From an uncultured Pseudomonas sp. (lineage in GTDB: Bacteria > Pseudomonadota > Gammaproteobacteria > Pseudomonadales > Pseudomonadaceae): 39,493 nucleotides of DNA. Positions 8,122 to 15,814 of the stretch are shown piece by piece (the first letter of the stretch is position 1; the number at the start of each line of letters is the position of its first letter). The position numbers and the translations under genes were made by a program. Location of the stretch: NCBI RefSeq assembly GCF_946886105.1, contig NZ_CAMPHV010000049.1, forward strand, positions 1 through 39,493, read 5' to 3'. The notes beneath the pieces were generated by a model. It searched no databases, was not told where the DNA came from, and saw only the letters and a list, made by a program, of their open reading frames with translations.

Positions 8122-8613
8122 TTATCGAAAGTCTTCTTCGCTTTTATGGATTTCATTTATTCCGGAATTGACCTTTCGGCTAATCACAGCATTGCCACCG
8201 GCCTCACATGTTTTTTTGAAAACAATTTCATCGTTTTTTAAAACTGTTAGTCCGCTGAAAAAAGATTGATGAATAATATAAGTAAACTCACCTATTTTGA
8301 ACTTTAATATGTCTCTAATGGCACTTCCCTCTGTTGCATCGACATAATAAATTATATTCTCTGGTGGGATCTTTTTTTTAGGGTGTATTAATTCAAGTTT
8401 GTCCGGCTTGCCATATCTATATTGGACATATCCTGTATTGGGTGAGGTATTGCCAGATGCACAGACAGAAATTATTTTGCCATTTTTAAAAGGGCAGCTG
8501 AAGTATATGTCTTCATTTGATGTGCATAACGTAATATCGTCGCCTCCATAGACTGGTTCGTAAAATAAAATGCTGATAATAGAAATGCTGGCTGTCAGAA
8601 TATTTGTTTTCAT
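8122..8613 (-). CDS. putative immunity protein 1 for the GH19 effector
   Basis: The product is 163 residues from the ATG at 8613 (AGGCGG upstream; an in-frame start 16 codons earlier overlaps the effector end). It has a signal peptide, MKTNILTASISIISILF..., cleaved near YEPVYG, so it is periplasmic, where a peptidoglycan hydrolase would act. It starts 34 bases after the effector stop. It is homologous to the 186-residue protein at 7090-7650 (YVQYRYGKPDKLEL, SGLTVLKNDEIVF). Composition is strongly AT-rich. No database family is recognised; the immunity role is inferred from position, export and paralogy. Confidence 0.82.
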   Translation of the reverse strand: MKTNILTASISIISILFYEPVYGGDDITLCTSNEDIYFSCPFKNGKIISVCASGNTSPNTGYVQYRYGKPDKLELIHPKKKIPPENIIYYVDATEGSAIRDILKFKIGEFTYIIHQSFFSGLTVLKNDEIVFKKTCEAGGNAVISRKVNSGINEIHKSEEDFR

Positions 8614-8647
8614 TAATCCGCCTGGCGTTATGTTGACTGATTTATTA

Positions 8648-11600
8648 TTACTTGAAGTCACCTCGATCCCATATCAACTTAAAGTTGCTTATGCGCTCTT
8701 CTCTACTTGTCGTGTTACGATTAACTGTATCTGTAATAGTCTCTACTACTTCCCGCGTGGCTCCGACATCTGCTTTTTCATACAGCTTGTTCAGCACCCA
8801 AAACGCGGCAGCTGAGCGGACAGCGTATTTCATTTGAAGCAGAATATCTGGGGACTCTTCAAAGTCCTGGTGGTCGTTTGGCCATTCGCTAATGTTGCTT
8901 TCATGCCACTCCGTAAAACTTCTATAATTGGCCCTGCCTGTCAATTGTTTCAGCCCTCTACCTCTATATTTCCATCCATCACCACTAGCTCTGTCTCCAT
9001 TTCCGAGCTCGCTTCGGCCACCATAAGCACCGTTAGCGATAGATTCGAAATCGGCCTGACCCATTCGAGTGCCATCAGCTTTGATTGGCTTCTGAGTTGC
9101 ATAGCCGTAAGCTCGAGCGAGGCTCGGATTAGCAGCAAAGAATGAGAACGAGCTTATTAGTGAGTCTGCTTTCCAGATAAATCCTTCTTCTACACTAAGT
9201 GAAGTGCCTGTCTCCTGCATTACCTGTGCGAAAAAGTGGCTCCTTCTCAGTGGAGTATCGAGCTTGTAGAAGTCTATATGTGCGTTGAGTTCATCAGCTA
9301 TTTCTTGCAACTCTGTTTGTTTGGACGTTGCAACATCTGGAAAGATCTTACTCATCATATCTAAGGTAAATGTGAATCCACTCTTAGAACTAAAAATCCC
9401 CGCCATAGCTACCGGCTGAAAATGCCAAGCCACCCCATCCGCCGCTATCCCAGGCTGACCAGCCAGTTCCTTCCACCAGCTCAACGTCTCAATTCTTTTC
9501 TTCTCCGCAACCCAGTTCAGATTGGGATCGGCTGGTGTGTGTTCCATCAATTTATCCAACTGGTTCCACTTCCCCTCGTTCCAGAACCACTCGCTTTCGT
9601 GCTGGCTGATCAGCAGGGAAAGTTGCTGCGCCAACCAGGGTTTGCCGAGGGCGGCTTTGAGTTCGGCAGGGGTGAGTTTGTTGTCGCGCGCTCCCTCGTC
9701 CGGCAGGTCAATGACGTCGTAAAGCTCGCTGAGAATCTCTCCGCGTTCTGCTTCTTCGATAAGTGCGGCGTAGCTTTGGGTTTCTTCTTGCGTGGCGCGC
9801 CCGGTGGCGTCCAGGGTTCTTGCCAGATGGGCGTCCAGGGGGAGTTTGTCTTGGATGGTGCTGAAACCTGGCCATTCCCAGGGCGAATGGCGGCTGACGA
9901 TCAGGTCTTTTTCGGGAGCCCAGCCGGAGATGTCGCTACCGTTCACATCGCCGACGGTGACATACCACCAGTGCACCTCGTCAGGGTCGACGGCTTTTCG
10001 TTCGTCGGGCAAACCGTCCCAGGAGCTGGCGGGCAGAATGCGTTCGTAGCCGCAGGCTTGGCCCTCAATGCGGATATGCAAGGGGAACTCGGTCCAGGCG
10101 GCGAGTGCGCCGGCAGTGCTGGTGCGCTGGCCTTGGGCGTTCAAGTTGGATCGTTCGACCCAGACGGGCTCCCCTACCGCCGCACCGACTTTGCGCCAGG
10201 GATGGGTCGTGGGGATGGTGCCTGTGTCGTAATCATGGGCGTCGCCGCCTTCGACCGAGTTGAAGTAGACCTTGAGGAAGTCGACCTGATCCGGCATATC
10301 GGCAACGTCGATGCCCATTCTTGCTGCCAAGGTGGCCTTCTGAGTGGTGCTCAGCGAGTACGTGGAGTTAGTGTTGTTGAATCTGCCCAGCTCGGTGTTC
10401 TTGTCAGCGTTGCAGATGGCGTACTTGCGTACCTTGGCCCAGCGACCGGCTTTGGGTGAATCGCTGCAGATACTTACATCCGCGCCCGTTTCGATTTGCG
10501 CATCGGCGACAGCGGGCTGGATTATCTTCGATCCCTTGTCCACCTTGATCAGGGTTTTCTGTTCGGCTGGTAGCCTTTCTCCGACCGCGCGGCTTTGTGC
10601 GAGGAATGCGGGAACGTCCTCGCTGGTGAATACTTCCAAGTGCAGCATCGTGCGAGGCCGGGCGTCATCGAAGTTCTGATACTTGCCGAGATGCCCAACC
10701 AGCTCGCCGGCCTTGATGGAATAGGGCTGGGGTAGAAGATGCACGCTATCGAGCGTGGGGACGGCTTGACTGGCTTGCAGTGAGGCGAAGTGAACGAAGC
10801 CCTGAATGTTGTGAACACTGTTGGCCGATAGCGGGGCAATGTCTTGCCCTTCGACGATTTGCAGCAATTCGCGGTATGCAGCTGTACCCGCTTTGAGCGA
10901 GCACTTCGCCCCTACAGGCAGCAAGCCGATTTTTGGGTCGCTGCTTTTACCGTTACCGGTTTTTCGTATATTCAGGCCCGTTTGCGGCGCCAGGGTCGGC
11001 TCCGCGTCGTTCGCATCGTCCGCAACCAGAAAAGTATCCGGTTCGCTGGCCAAGGCTTGCATTTCGTTGATGTAGACCCAGCCCAATTCTTCGCCCGCTA
11101 ATGCAGGAATAGCGCTGCCTTCAAGAATGCTAAGTAACTTGCGCCATGCGGGTGAGTCGGCGTCCGCATCACCGACTTTGACCTTGGTGCCTTTCGGTAA
11201 CAGTGCGGTGACCGCACCATCCTTGGGTGCTGCGCGTACGCGCAACCCGAGCACGCCATCGCTAGCCTTATCGGTCTTTACTCTGTATAGCGTTTCGCCG
11301 AAGAAAGCTGGTGGGGTTGGCGCATCCGCATTGCTGTAGCTCGCCCAGTCCGCCAGATGCATATAGAGGCTGTAGAACGTCAATGCACTGCTAGCGGTGG
11401 CAGCAGGAGCAGCCTCTTCGGTTTCGCCTGATTCCGCAGCAGAAGCGCTCGGCGCAGGCACTGGCGGCAACTCCAACCGGTGTTTGACCAGCACGAAACC
11501 GCTTGAGAACGGCAGGTGTACAACCGTTGGGCCTTCACCGTACTGGGTGGTGGGGTAGCGTTGATCGATGCGGTAGGCAATCACCTCGCCGTCCGCGATG

Positions 11601-11821
11601 CAATGAATCGCGGACTGATCGAGGCTAGCAGCGGTGCCATCATCGAAGTGAATGCCGCCATGCCAGAGGCCATTGGCCCCCATGGGGTAGAAGCCATCCT
11701 TGGCCTTGGCTAACGCGTCGTAATAGCTCTCGGCAGTGACGCTGCCCGGGCTGGTTTCGCCTTCAGCTGCTGCCTTGGATTTGAACGGATACGCCCAATT
11801 GATTGGTTTGCTGTCTGCCAT
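8648..11821 (-). CDS. T6SS effector: M23-like, SH3 and GH19 peptidoglycan hydrolase
   Basis: This is a 1057-residue protein directly downstream of vgrG. An M23-like fold is split. WHGGIHFDDG (53-62), AIHCIADGEV and SLYMHLADW (151-159) form one part, and AGELVGHLGKY (371-381) with TMLHLEVF (391-398) the other. Two SH3-like domains lie between them (VLGLRVRAAPKDG near 190-202; GLNIRKTGNG near 282-291). The middle carries LSLLISQHESEW, LSWWKELAG and WHFQPVAMAG (799-808), typical of the conserved body of such effectors. The C-terminus is a GH19 (chitinase/lysozyme-like) domain: HFFAQVMQETG with likely catalytic E870, and KYRGRGLKQLTGRANY (951-966). It should cleave peptidoglycan glycan strands in prey periplasm. 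Ribosome binding before the ATG is weak. Confidence 0.9.
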   Translation of the reverse strand: MADSKPINWAYPFKSKAAAEGETSPGSVTAESYYDALAKAKDGFYPMGANGLWHGGIHFDDGTAASLDQSAIHCIADGEVIAYRIDQRYPTTQYGEGPTVVHLPFSSGFVLVKHRLELPPVPAPSASAAESGETEEAAPAATASSALTFYSLYMHLADWASYSNADAPTPPAFFGETLYRVKTDKASDGVLGLRVRAAPKDGAVTALLPKGTKVKVGDADADSPAWRKLLSILEGSAIPALAGEELGWVYINEMQALASEPDTFLVADDANDAEPTLAPQTGLNIRKTGNGKSSDPKIGLLPVGAKCSLKAGTAAYRELLQIVEGQDIAPLSANSVHNIQGFVHFASLQASQAVPTLDSVHLLPQPYSIKAGELVGHLGKYQNFDDARPRTMLHLEVFTSEDVPAFLAQSRAVGERLPAEQKTLIKVDKGSKIIQPAVADAQIETGADVSICSDSPKAGRWAKVRKYAICNADKNTELGRFNNTNSTYSLSTTQKATLAARMGIDVADMPDQVDFLKVYFNSVEGGDAHDYDTGTIPTTHPWRKVGAAVGEPVWVERSNLNAQGQRTSTAGALAAWTEFPLHIRIEGQACGYERILPASSWDGLPDERKAVDPDEVHWWYVTVGDVNGSDISGWAPEKDLIVSRHSPWEWPGFSTIQDKLPLDAHLARTLDATGRATQEETQSYAALIEEAERGEILSELYDVIDLPDEGARDNKLTPAELKAALGKPWLAQQLSLLISQHESEWFWNEGKWNQLDKLMEHTPADPNLNWVAEKKRIETLSWWKELAGQPGIAADGVAWHFQPVAMAGIFSSKSGFTFTLDMMSKIFPDVATSKQTELQEIADELNAHIDFYKLDTPLRRSHFFAQVMQETGTSLSVEEGFIWKADSLISSFSFFAANPSLARAYGYATQKPIKADGTRMGQADFESIANGAYGGRSELGNGDRASGDGWKYRGRGLKQLTGRANYRSFTEWHESNISEWPNDHQDFEESPDILLQMKYAVRSAAAFWVLNKLYEKADVGATREVVETITDTVNRNTTSREERISNFKLIWDRGDFK

Positions 11822-11889
11822 GATGTTTTACCGAGTCCCTAATCCTTGTTTGCGGGCGTGACGTGATGACTGCCCGCGCTTGATCCCTG

Positions 11890-14004
11890 TTAACCGGAGA
11901 AGTTGAGCATGCGCTTGCGTTTGGTCGGTGCACTGAGCAGTTCGTTCCCCTGCGCCTGCTCCAACACATCCCCGGCCTTGTCACTATCGGCCATTCCCGG
12001 CAGCACCGGTGGTTTGATTTTGATGCCCGAGCCTTTACCCGGCGAGCCGCCTGCGTTGATTCTGGCCAGCGGGCCGCTGAGAGTGATGCCGCCAGGGTCG
12101 AGTTTGATAAAGCTGCCGCCGGCTTTGATGGTGAGTTCGACGCCGGCTTCGATGACCATTTTCTGCCCGGCTTTGAGGTGGATTTCGCGGCCTACTTTGG
12201 TCAGTTGCGCGGTGCCGAGTTTGATGTGTTGGTTCTGCCCGATGGTGAGGTGGTCGTCGGGTTTGACTTCGACTTTGCGATCGGCTTTGACGGTCAGGTG
12301 TTCTTCGGCTTTGAGCTCGGTAAAGCTGTTGGCTTCGACGGTGTCGTGACGCTCGTTACCGACGCGGATTTTCTGGTCGTGCTCGATGTTTTCGTCCCAG
12401 TCGCGCTCGGCGTGCAGGTAGATCTGTTCCTCGCCCTTTTTATCTTCGATGCGCAGTTCGTTGTAGCCGGCGCCGCCCGGCGAGCTGAGGGATTTGAACA
12501 GACTGCGGGTCTTGTTCGCCGGCAGGTCGTAGGGGACGACGTGTTCCTTGTGGTACAGGCAGCCGGTGACCAGGGGCTGGTCGGGGTCGCCTTCGAGAAA
12601 GGTCACCAGGACTTCCATGCCGATGCGCGGGATGGCGATGCCGCCGTAGTTGTCGCCGGCCCAGCTGTTGGAGACGCGCAGCCAGCAGCTGGTTTTATCG
12701 TCGGCCTGGCCGTGGCGGTCCCAGAAAAATTGGACTTTGATCCGGCCATATTCGTCGCAGTGAATCTCTTCGCCGGCCGGGCCGGTGACCACGGCGCTCT
12801 GGCTGCCGAGCACGCGTGGCTTGGGGTGGGCGAGCGGTGGGCGGTAGGGGATGTCCCAGGGGGTGGCGGTGAAGCGGTTGCGGTAGCCTTGGTGGAAGTC
12901 GGTGTCGCCTGTTTGCCCCTCACCCCAGCCCTCTCCCCTGAGGGGAGAGGGAGCTTGTCTCGCTTCGCCTGAAGTAATGGATTCCTCCAATACCTGGGGT
13001 TGCTTGCCTTGGTGGATCACTTCGTGCAGCAGCCAGAGGTCGTTGCAGTCGTGGCGTGGGTGGTCGGAGAGTTCGAGGAAGTGGCCGCTGAGCAGTTTCG
13101 GTTGGTCGCTGCGGCCTTCGGCCAGGCGGTAATCGGCGCGGTGGCGTTCGAGGTTGCGCTGGCTGAGGTGTTTGCCGCGCGTGCGGTCGGTGTAGCGGCC
13201 GGGGTAGTCGTAGTCTTCCAGGTCCGGTAGCGGTTTGGCCTCGGGGGCGCGTTCGGCGCTCTCATCCTTGACGGCATACGCGGCTTCCAGCAGCAGGCGC
13301 GGTTGTTCGAAATCGTAGTCGCGGCGGGTGGTGCGGCTGGTGCGGGTTTCCAGGCGCACGGCGAAGCGTTTAACCACCGGCTCGTCGGCGGTCATGCCGT
13401 TGTCCTGTAAATAGGCGGTCGGCTGACCGAGTTTGCCGAAGGCGCTCTGGTCGTCGCCGAACACCAGTACATGGCCTTGCGGGCTGTGCGCGAAGTGGTA
13501 GTGAATGCCTTCTTCCTCGCACAGGCGCTGGATGAAGTGCAGATCCGTCTCGTCGTACTGCACGCAGTAATCGCGCTCGGGATAGACCGTCGGGCCGAGC
13601 TGGAATTGGTAGGCGTTGGCCTGAATGCCGTGTTCCTCCAGCACCTGGGCGACTATCTGCGGCACCGTCAGGTGCTGGAAGATGCGCTGGTTGGTGCGCA
13701 GGGTCAGGTAGCTGAGCTGCGGCACGATGGAAATCTTGTAGCGGGTCAGGCGCTTGCCGGATTCGCCTTGGGCGACTTGGTAGATGATTCCGTGAACCCC
13801 CAAGCCATCGGGCGTGAAGGCGAGAAAGGCCGGCTGGTGCAACAAGCTTTGCAGGTCGAGGTCCGGCCGTTCGCTGATCAGTTCGACTTCGAAGCGATAG
13901 GGCTGGCTGATCGATTCGCGGCCGCTGAATTCGAGCACTTGCAGGTCGTGTTCGAGGCCTTCGATGGTCAGGCTGAAGTGGGTTTCATTGGCCGGGTTGA
14001 ACAT
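11890..14004 (-). CDS. vgrG: VgrG spike protein, copy 1 (with GH19 effector)
   Basis: The product is 704 residues from the ATG at 14004. AAGGA sits 7 bases upstream of that ATG, and the copy at 27674-29752 starts at the same point; an ATG two codons earlier is too close to the AAGGA. The VgrG core is a gp27-like region (residues 1-380), a gp5-like OB fold (GEEIHCDEYGRIKVQFFWDR), and a beta-helix with VGNERHDTVEANS-type repeats. The tail is short, GKGSGIKIKPP...RKRMLNFSG, with no toxin domain. It trimerises to form the spike tip and probably loads the downstream effector. A palindromic repeat is inserted in frame at 12910-12969. Confidence 0.95.
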   Translation of the reverse strand: MFNPANETHFSLTIEGLEHDLQVLEFSGRESISQPYRFEVELISERPDLDLQSLLHQPAFLAFTPDGLGVHGIIYQVAQGESGKRLTRYKISIVPQLSYLTLRTNQRIFQHLTVPQIVAQVLEEHGIQANAYQFQLGPTVYPERDYCVQYDETDLHFIQRLCEEEGIHYHFAHSPQGHVLVFGDDQSAFGKLGQPTAYLQDNGMTADEPVVKRFAVRLETRTSRTTRRDYDFEQPRLLLEAAYAVKDESAERAPEAKPLPDLEDYDYPGRYTDRTRGKHLSQRNLERHRADYRLAEGRSDQPKLLSGHFLELSDHPRHDCNDLWLLHEVIHQGKQPQVLEESITSGEARQAPSPLRGEGWGEGQTGDTDFHQGYRNRFTATPWDIPYRPPLAHPKPRVLGSQSAVVTGPAGEEIHCDEYGRIKVQFFWDRHGQADDKTSCWLRVSNSWAGDNYGGIAIPRIGMEVLVTFLEGDPDQPLVTGCLYHKEHVVPYDLPANKTRSLFKSLSSPGGAGYNELRIEDKKGEEQIYLHAERDWDENIEHDQKIRVGNERHDTVEANSFTELKAEEHLTVKADRKVEVKPDDHLTIGQNQHIKLGTAQLTKVGREIHLKAGQKMVIEAGVELTIKAGGSFIKLDPGGITLSGPLARINAGGSPGKGSGIKIKPPVLPGMADSDKAGDVLEQAQGNELLSAPTKRKRMLNFSG
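12910..12969 (-). repeat. palindromic repeat element inserted in frame in vgrG copy 1
   Basis: CCCTCTCCCC (12929-12938) and GGGGAGAGGG (12942-12951) form a perfect 10-bp palindrome with loop TGA, flanked by CCCCTCACCCCAG. On the minus strand it encodes PSPLRGEGWGEG, a peptide that marks a dispersed intergenic repeat in many proteobacterial genomes. The aligned position in the other vgrG (VLEESVTSNTAVSDGFQQGYRNRF) lacks about 20 residues. The element is therefore a recent insertion of about 60 bases that kept the frame. Confidence 0.75.
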
Positions 14005-14076
14005 GCTCATTTCCTTGTAAAAAGATCATCCATTAATGCCGCCAGGAGCCGTTGGGCTTCGTTCCTCAGCACCAAC

Positions 14077-15072
14077 CTACGAGTTGTTGCTTCGGAACCA
14101 GCGCGGCCAGCGGCTCGGCGGCGGCTGACGGAACACCGCCAGCAATTGCGCGCAGTCGATGCCGCGTTGCGCCTCGTCGAATGCCAGGGCAGTGCGCAGC
14201 GCCGGCCAATAGTGTTCCGGTAGTTGCTTTGGCCGTTGCAGCTGCTTGTCCAGCTCCATCGCCTTGGCCTGTTTGGCGCTGAGGCGGCGGAACGGATGGC
14301 GACCGCTGGCCAGCTCGTAGAGCACGCAGGCCAGGGCGTAGACATCGGCCGCGGCGGTCAGCGGCGCACCGTCGAGCAGCTCCAGCGCGGCGTAGCGCGG
14401 GGTCCAGGCGGTAAAGCGGTTGCGGCACAGACGCGGCAGGCCGGGCAACAAGCCTTCCACCGGCTGGCCGAGACCATAATCGAACAGGCGCAAGCCGTCT
14501 TCGGCAAGCATCACATTGCTGGGTTTCAAGTCGCCGTGCAGCACGCCCAGGCTGTGCGAATAACTCAGGGCATCGAGCAGGGCGATGGCGATTTCCTGCA
14601 ATTCGCTCCAGGGCAAGCCGTCGGGCCGTTCGCAAAGCAGTTGATCGAGGGTCAGGCCCTTGAGCAGTTCGAGGATCAGAAAGGCGCGCTGGCTCGGCAG
14701 GTCGACCTCGAAGCCGAACAAGCGCACCACATGGCGATGGTTGAGCCGCGCGGTAAGGGCGAATTCGCTGTACAGCAGCGAGTTGGCGTCCGGGTATTCG
14801 GCGAAGTCGTCGCTGAGGGTTTTCAGCGCCACATAGGGTTCGGGGTCGCCGAACTGTTCGCGCAGCAGGTCGCGGGCGCGATACACCGCACCCATGCCGC
14901 CGACGCCGAGCAGGCGTTCGATTCGGTAGCGCCCGCCGAGCACTTCCGGCAGTTCGCTGACGACCGGCCTCGGCGCCTTCTCCGCCGGTTTGGCGGCGGT
15001 GGCGGCCAGGGCGAAATAGGTCAGGTTGCTGGCCTCTTCGGTTACCGGTTCGTCGAGTAATCGTTCGCTCAT
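14077..15072 (-). CDS. stk1: T6SS serine/threonine protein kinase (Stk1/PpkA type)
   Basis: The 331-residue soluble kinase has no membrane segment, like the HSI-II kinase Stk1. The nucleotide loop GVGGMGAVY is at 56-64 and the catalytic lysine in VALK is K84. The catalytic loop is HGDLKPSNVML, with D181 as base, K183 and N186. The metal motif is DYG (198-200) instead of DFG. The APE motif is replaced by a TPRYAALE-like segment. It probably phosphorylates a T6SS partner recognised by Fha. It follows the phosphatase gene by 10 bases, with GAGGAG upstream of the ATG, and vgrG copy 1 follows. Confidence 0.92.
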   Translation of the reverse strand: MSERLLDEPVTEEASNLTYFALAATAAKPAEKAPRPVVSELPEVLGGRYRIERLLGVGGMGAVYRARDLLREQFGDPEPYVALKTLSDDFAEYPDANSLLYSEFALTARLNHRHVVRLFGFEVDLPSQRAFLILELLKGLTLDQLLCERPDGLPWSELQEIAIALLDALSYSHSLGVLHGDLKPSNVMLAEDGLRLFDYGLGQPVEGLLPGLPRLCRNRFTAWTPRYAALELLDGAPLTAAADVYALACVLYELASGRHPFRRLSAKQAKAMELDKQLQRPKQLPEHYWPALRTALAFDEAQRGIDCAQLLAVFRQPPPSRWPRWFRSNNS

Positions 15073-15082
15073 CCTTGGCTCC

Positions 15083-15814
15083 TCATCGGCGGATCGCCAC
15101 CGCGCTCAGGTTGTCCCGCGCCGGGCCGTCGAGCACCCGCTGGAACAGGCGATTGAGGGTCAGCTGCGGCGACGGCAGATTGAGCGCGGCGCCCAATTCG
15201 TCGGCGGAGAGATCCTGATAGAGACCGTCGCTGCACAGCAGAAAGGCATCGCCGGGCAGCACGTCCAATTCGAGAATCTCCAGCTTCAGCTCTTCGCTGG
15301 CACCGATGGCGCGGGTCAGGGCGTGGGCCGCCGGGTGGCGGGCGGCTTCGGCCGGGCTGAGTTGCTGCTCGTCGATCAGTTGTTGCAACAGCGAGTGATC
15401 GCGGCTGAGTTGGTACAGGCGGCTGCCGCGCCACAGGTAGCAGCGGCTGTCGCCGGCCCAGATGCAGGCGGCTCGGTCGCCCTCGATCAACAGGGCGACC
15501 ACGGTGCTGCCGATCACCGGGTCCGGTTGCGCGGCGGTGACTGTCAGTTCCTGGCCGAGCCGGCGATTGAGCCCGTGCAGGCGCCGGCGCAGTTCGGCCA
15601 GGCGTTGTTGCAGGTCGCCTTCGCTGGGTTCGGCCAGCTGTTCGACGATCAGACGGCTGGCCAGGGCGCCGTTCTGGTGTCCACCCATGCCATCGGCGAC
15701 CACCCACAGGCCCTGCTCCGGCAGGGCCAGGAACGCATCTTCGTTGCGCCCCCGCACCTTGCCGGTCTCGGTGCGCGCGGCGCTGCGCCAGGCGCTGACG
15801 ATGGCCTCCGTCAT
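15083..15814 (-). CDS. stp1: T6SS PP2C-type protein phosphatase (Stp1/PppA type)
   Basis: The 243-residue product has PP2C motifs: R-x-RNEDAF (21-28), VVADGMGGHQNG (38-49), a GSTVV strand, WAGDSRCY, LLCSDGLY and a C-terminal RDNLSAV. The aspartates coordinate the two metals that activate water. It reverses phosphorylation by the adjacent kinase and so restrains or resets T6SS firing. Its ATG overlaps the tssM stop by one base (TGATG), pointing to translational coupling. The kinase gene follows after 10 bases. Confidence 0.94.
   Translation of the reverse strand: MTEAIVSAWRSAARTETGKVRGRNEDAFLALPEQGLWVVADGMGGHQNGALASRLIVEQLAEPSEGDLQQRLAELRRRLHGLNRRLGQELTVTAAQPDPVIGSTVVALLIEGDRAACIWAGDSRCYLWRGSRLYQLSRDHSLLQQLIDEQQLSPAEAARHPAAHALTRAIGASEELKLEILELDVLPGDAFLLCSDGLYQDLSADELGAALNLPSPQLTLNRLFQRVLDGPARDNLSAVAIRR

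Noticed and set aside
11852..11877. GCGGGC/GCCCGC inverted repeat between vgrG copy 1 and the GH19 effector
   Set aside because: Six-bp stem, 14-base loop and no T-run in the reading direction; too weak for a terminator between genes expected to be co-expressed.
14005..14076. Search for a sigma-54 -24/-12 promoter before vgrG copy 1
   Set aside because: A TGGCGGC-like stretch is present but lacks the GC at the -12 position with proper spacing.
14007..14345. Minus-strand frame inside the stk region upstream of vgrG copy 1
   Set aside because: Overlaps the kinase in another frame and has Ser/Arg/Trp-rich nonsense composition.
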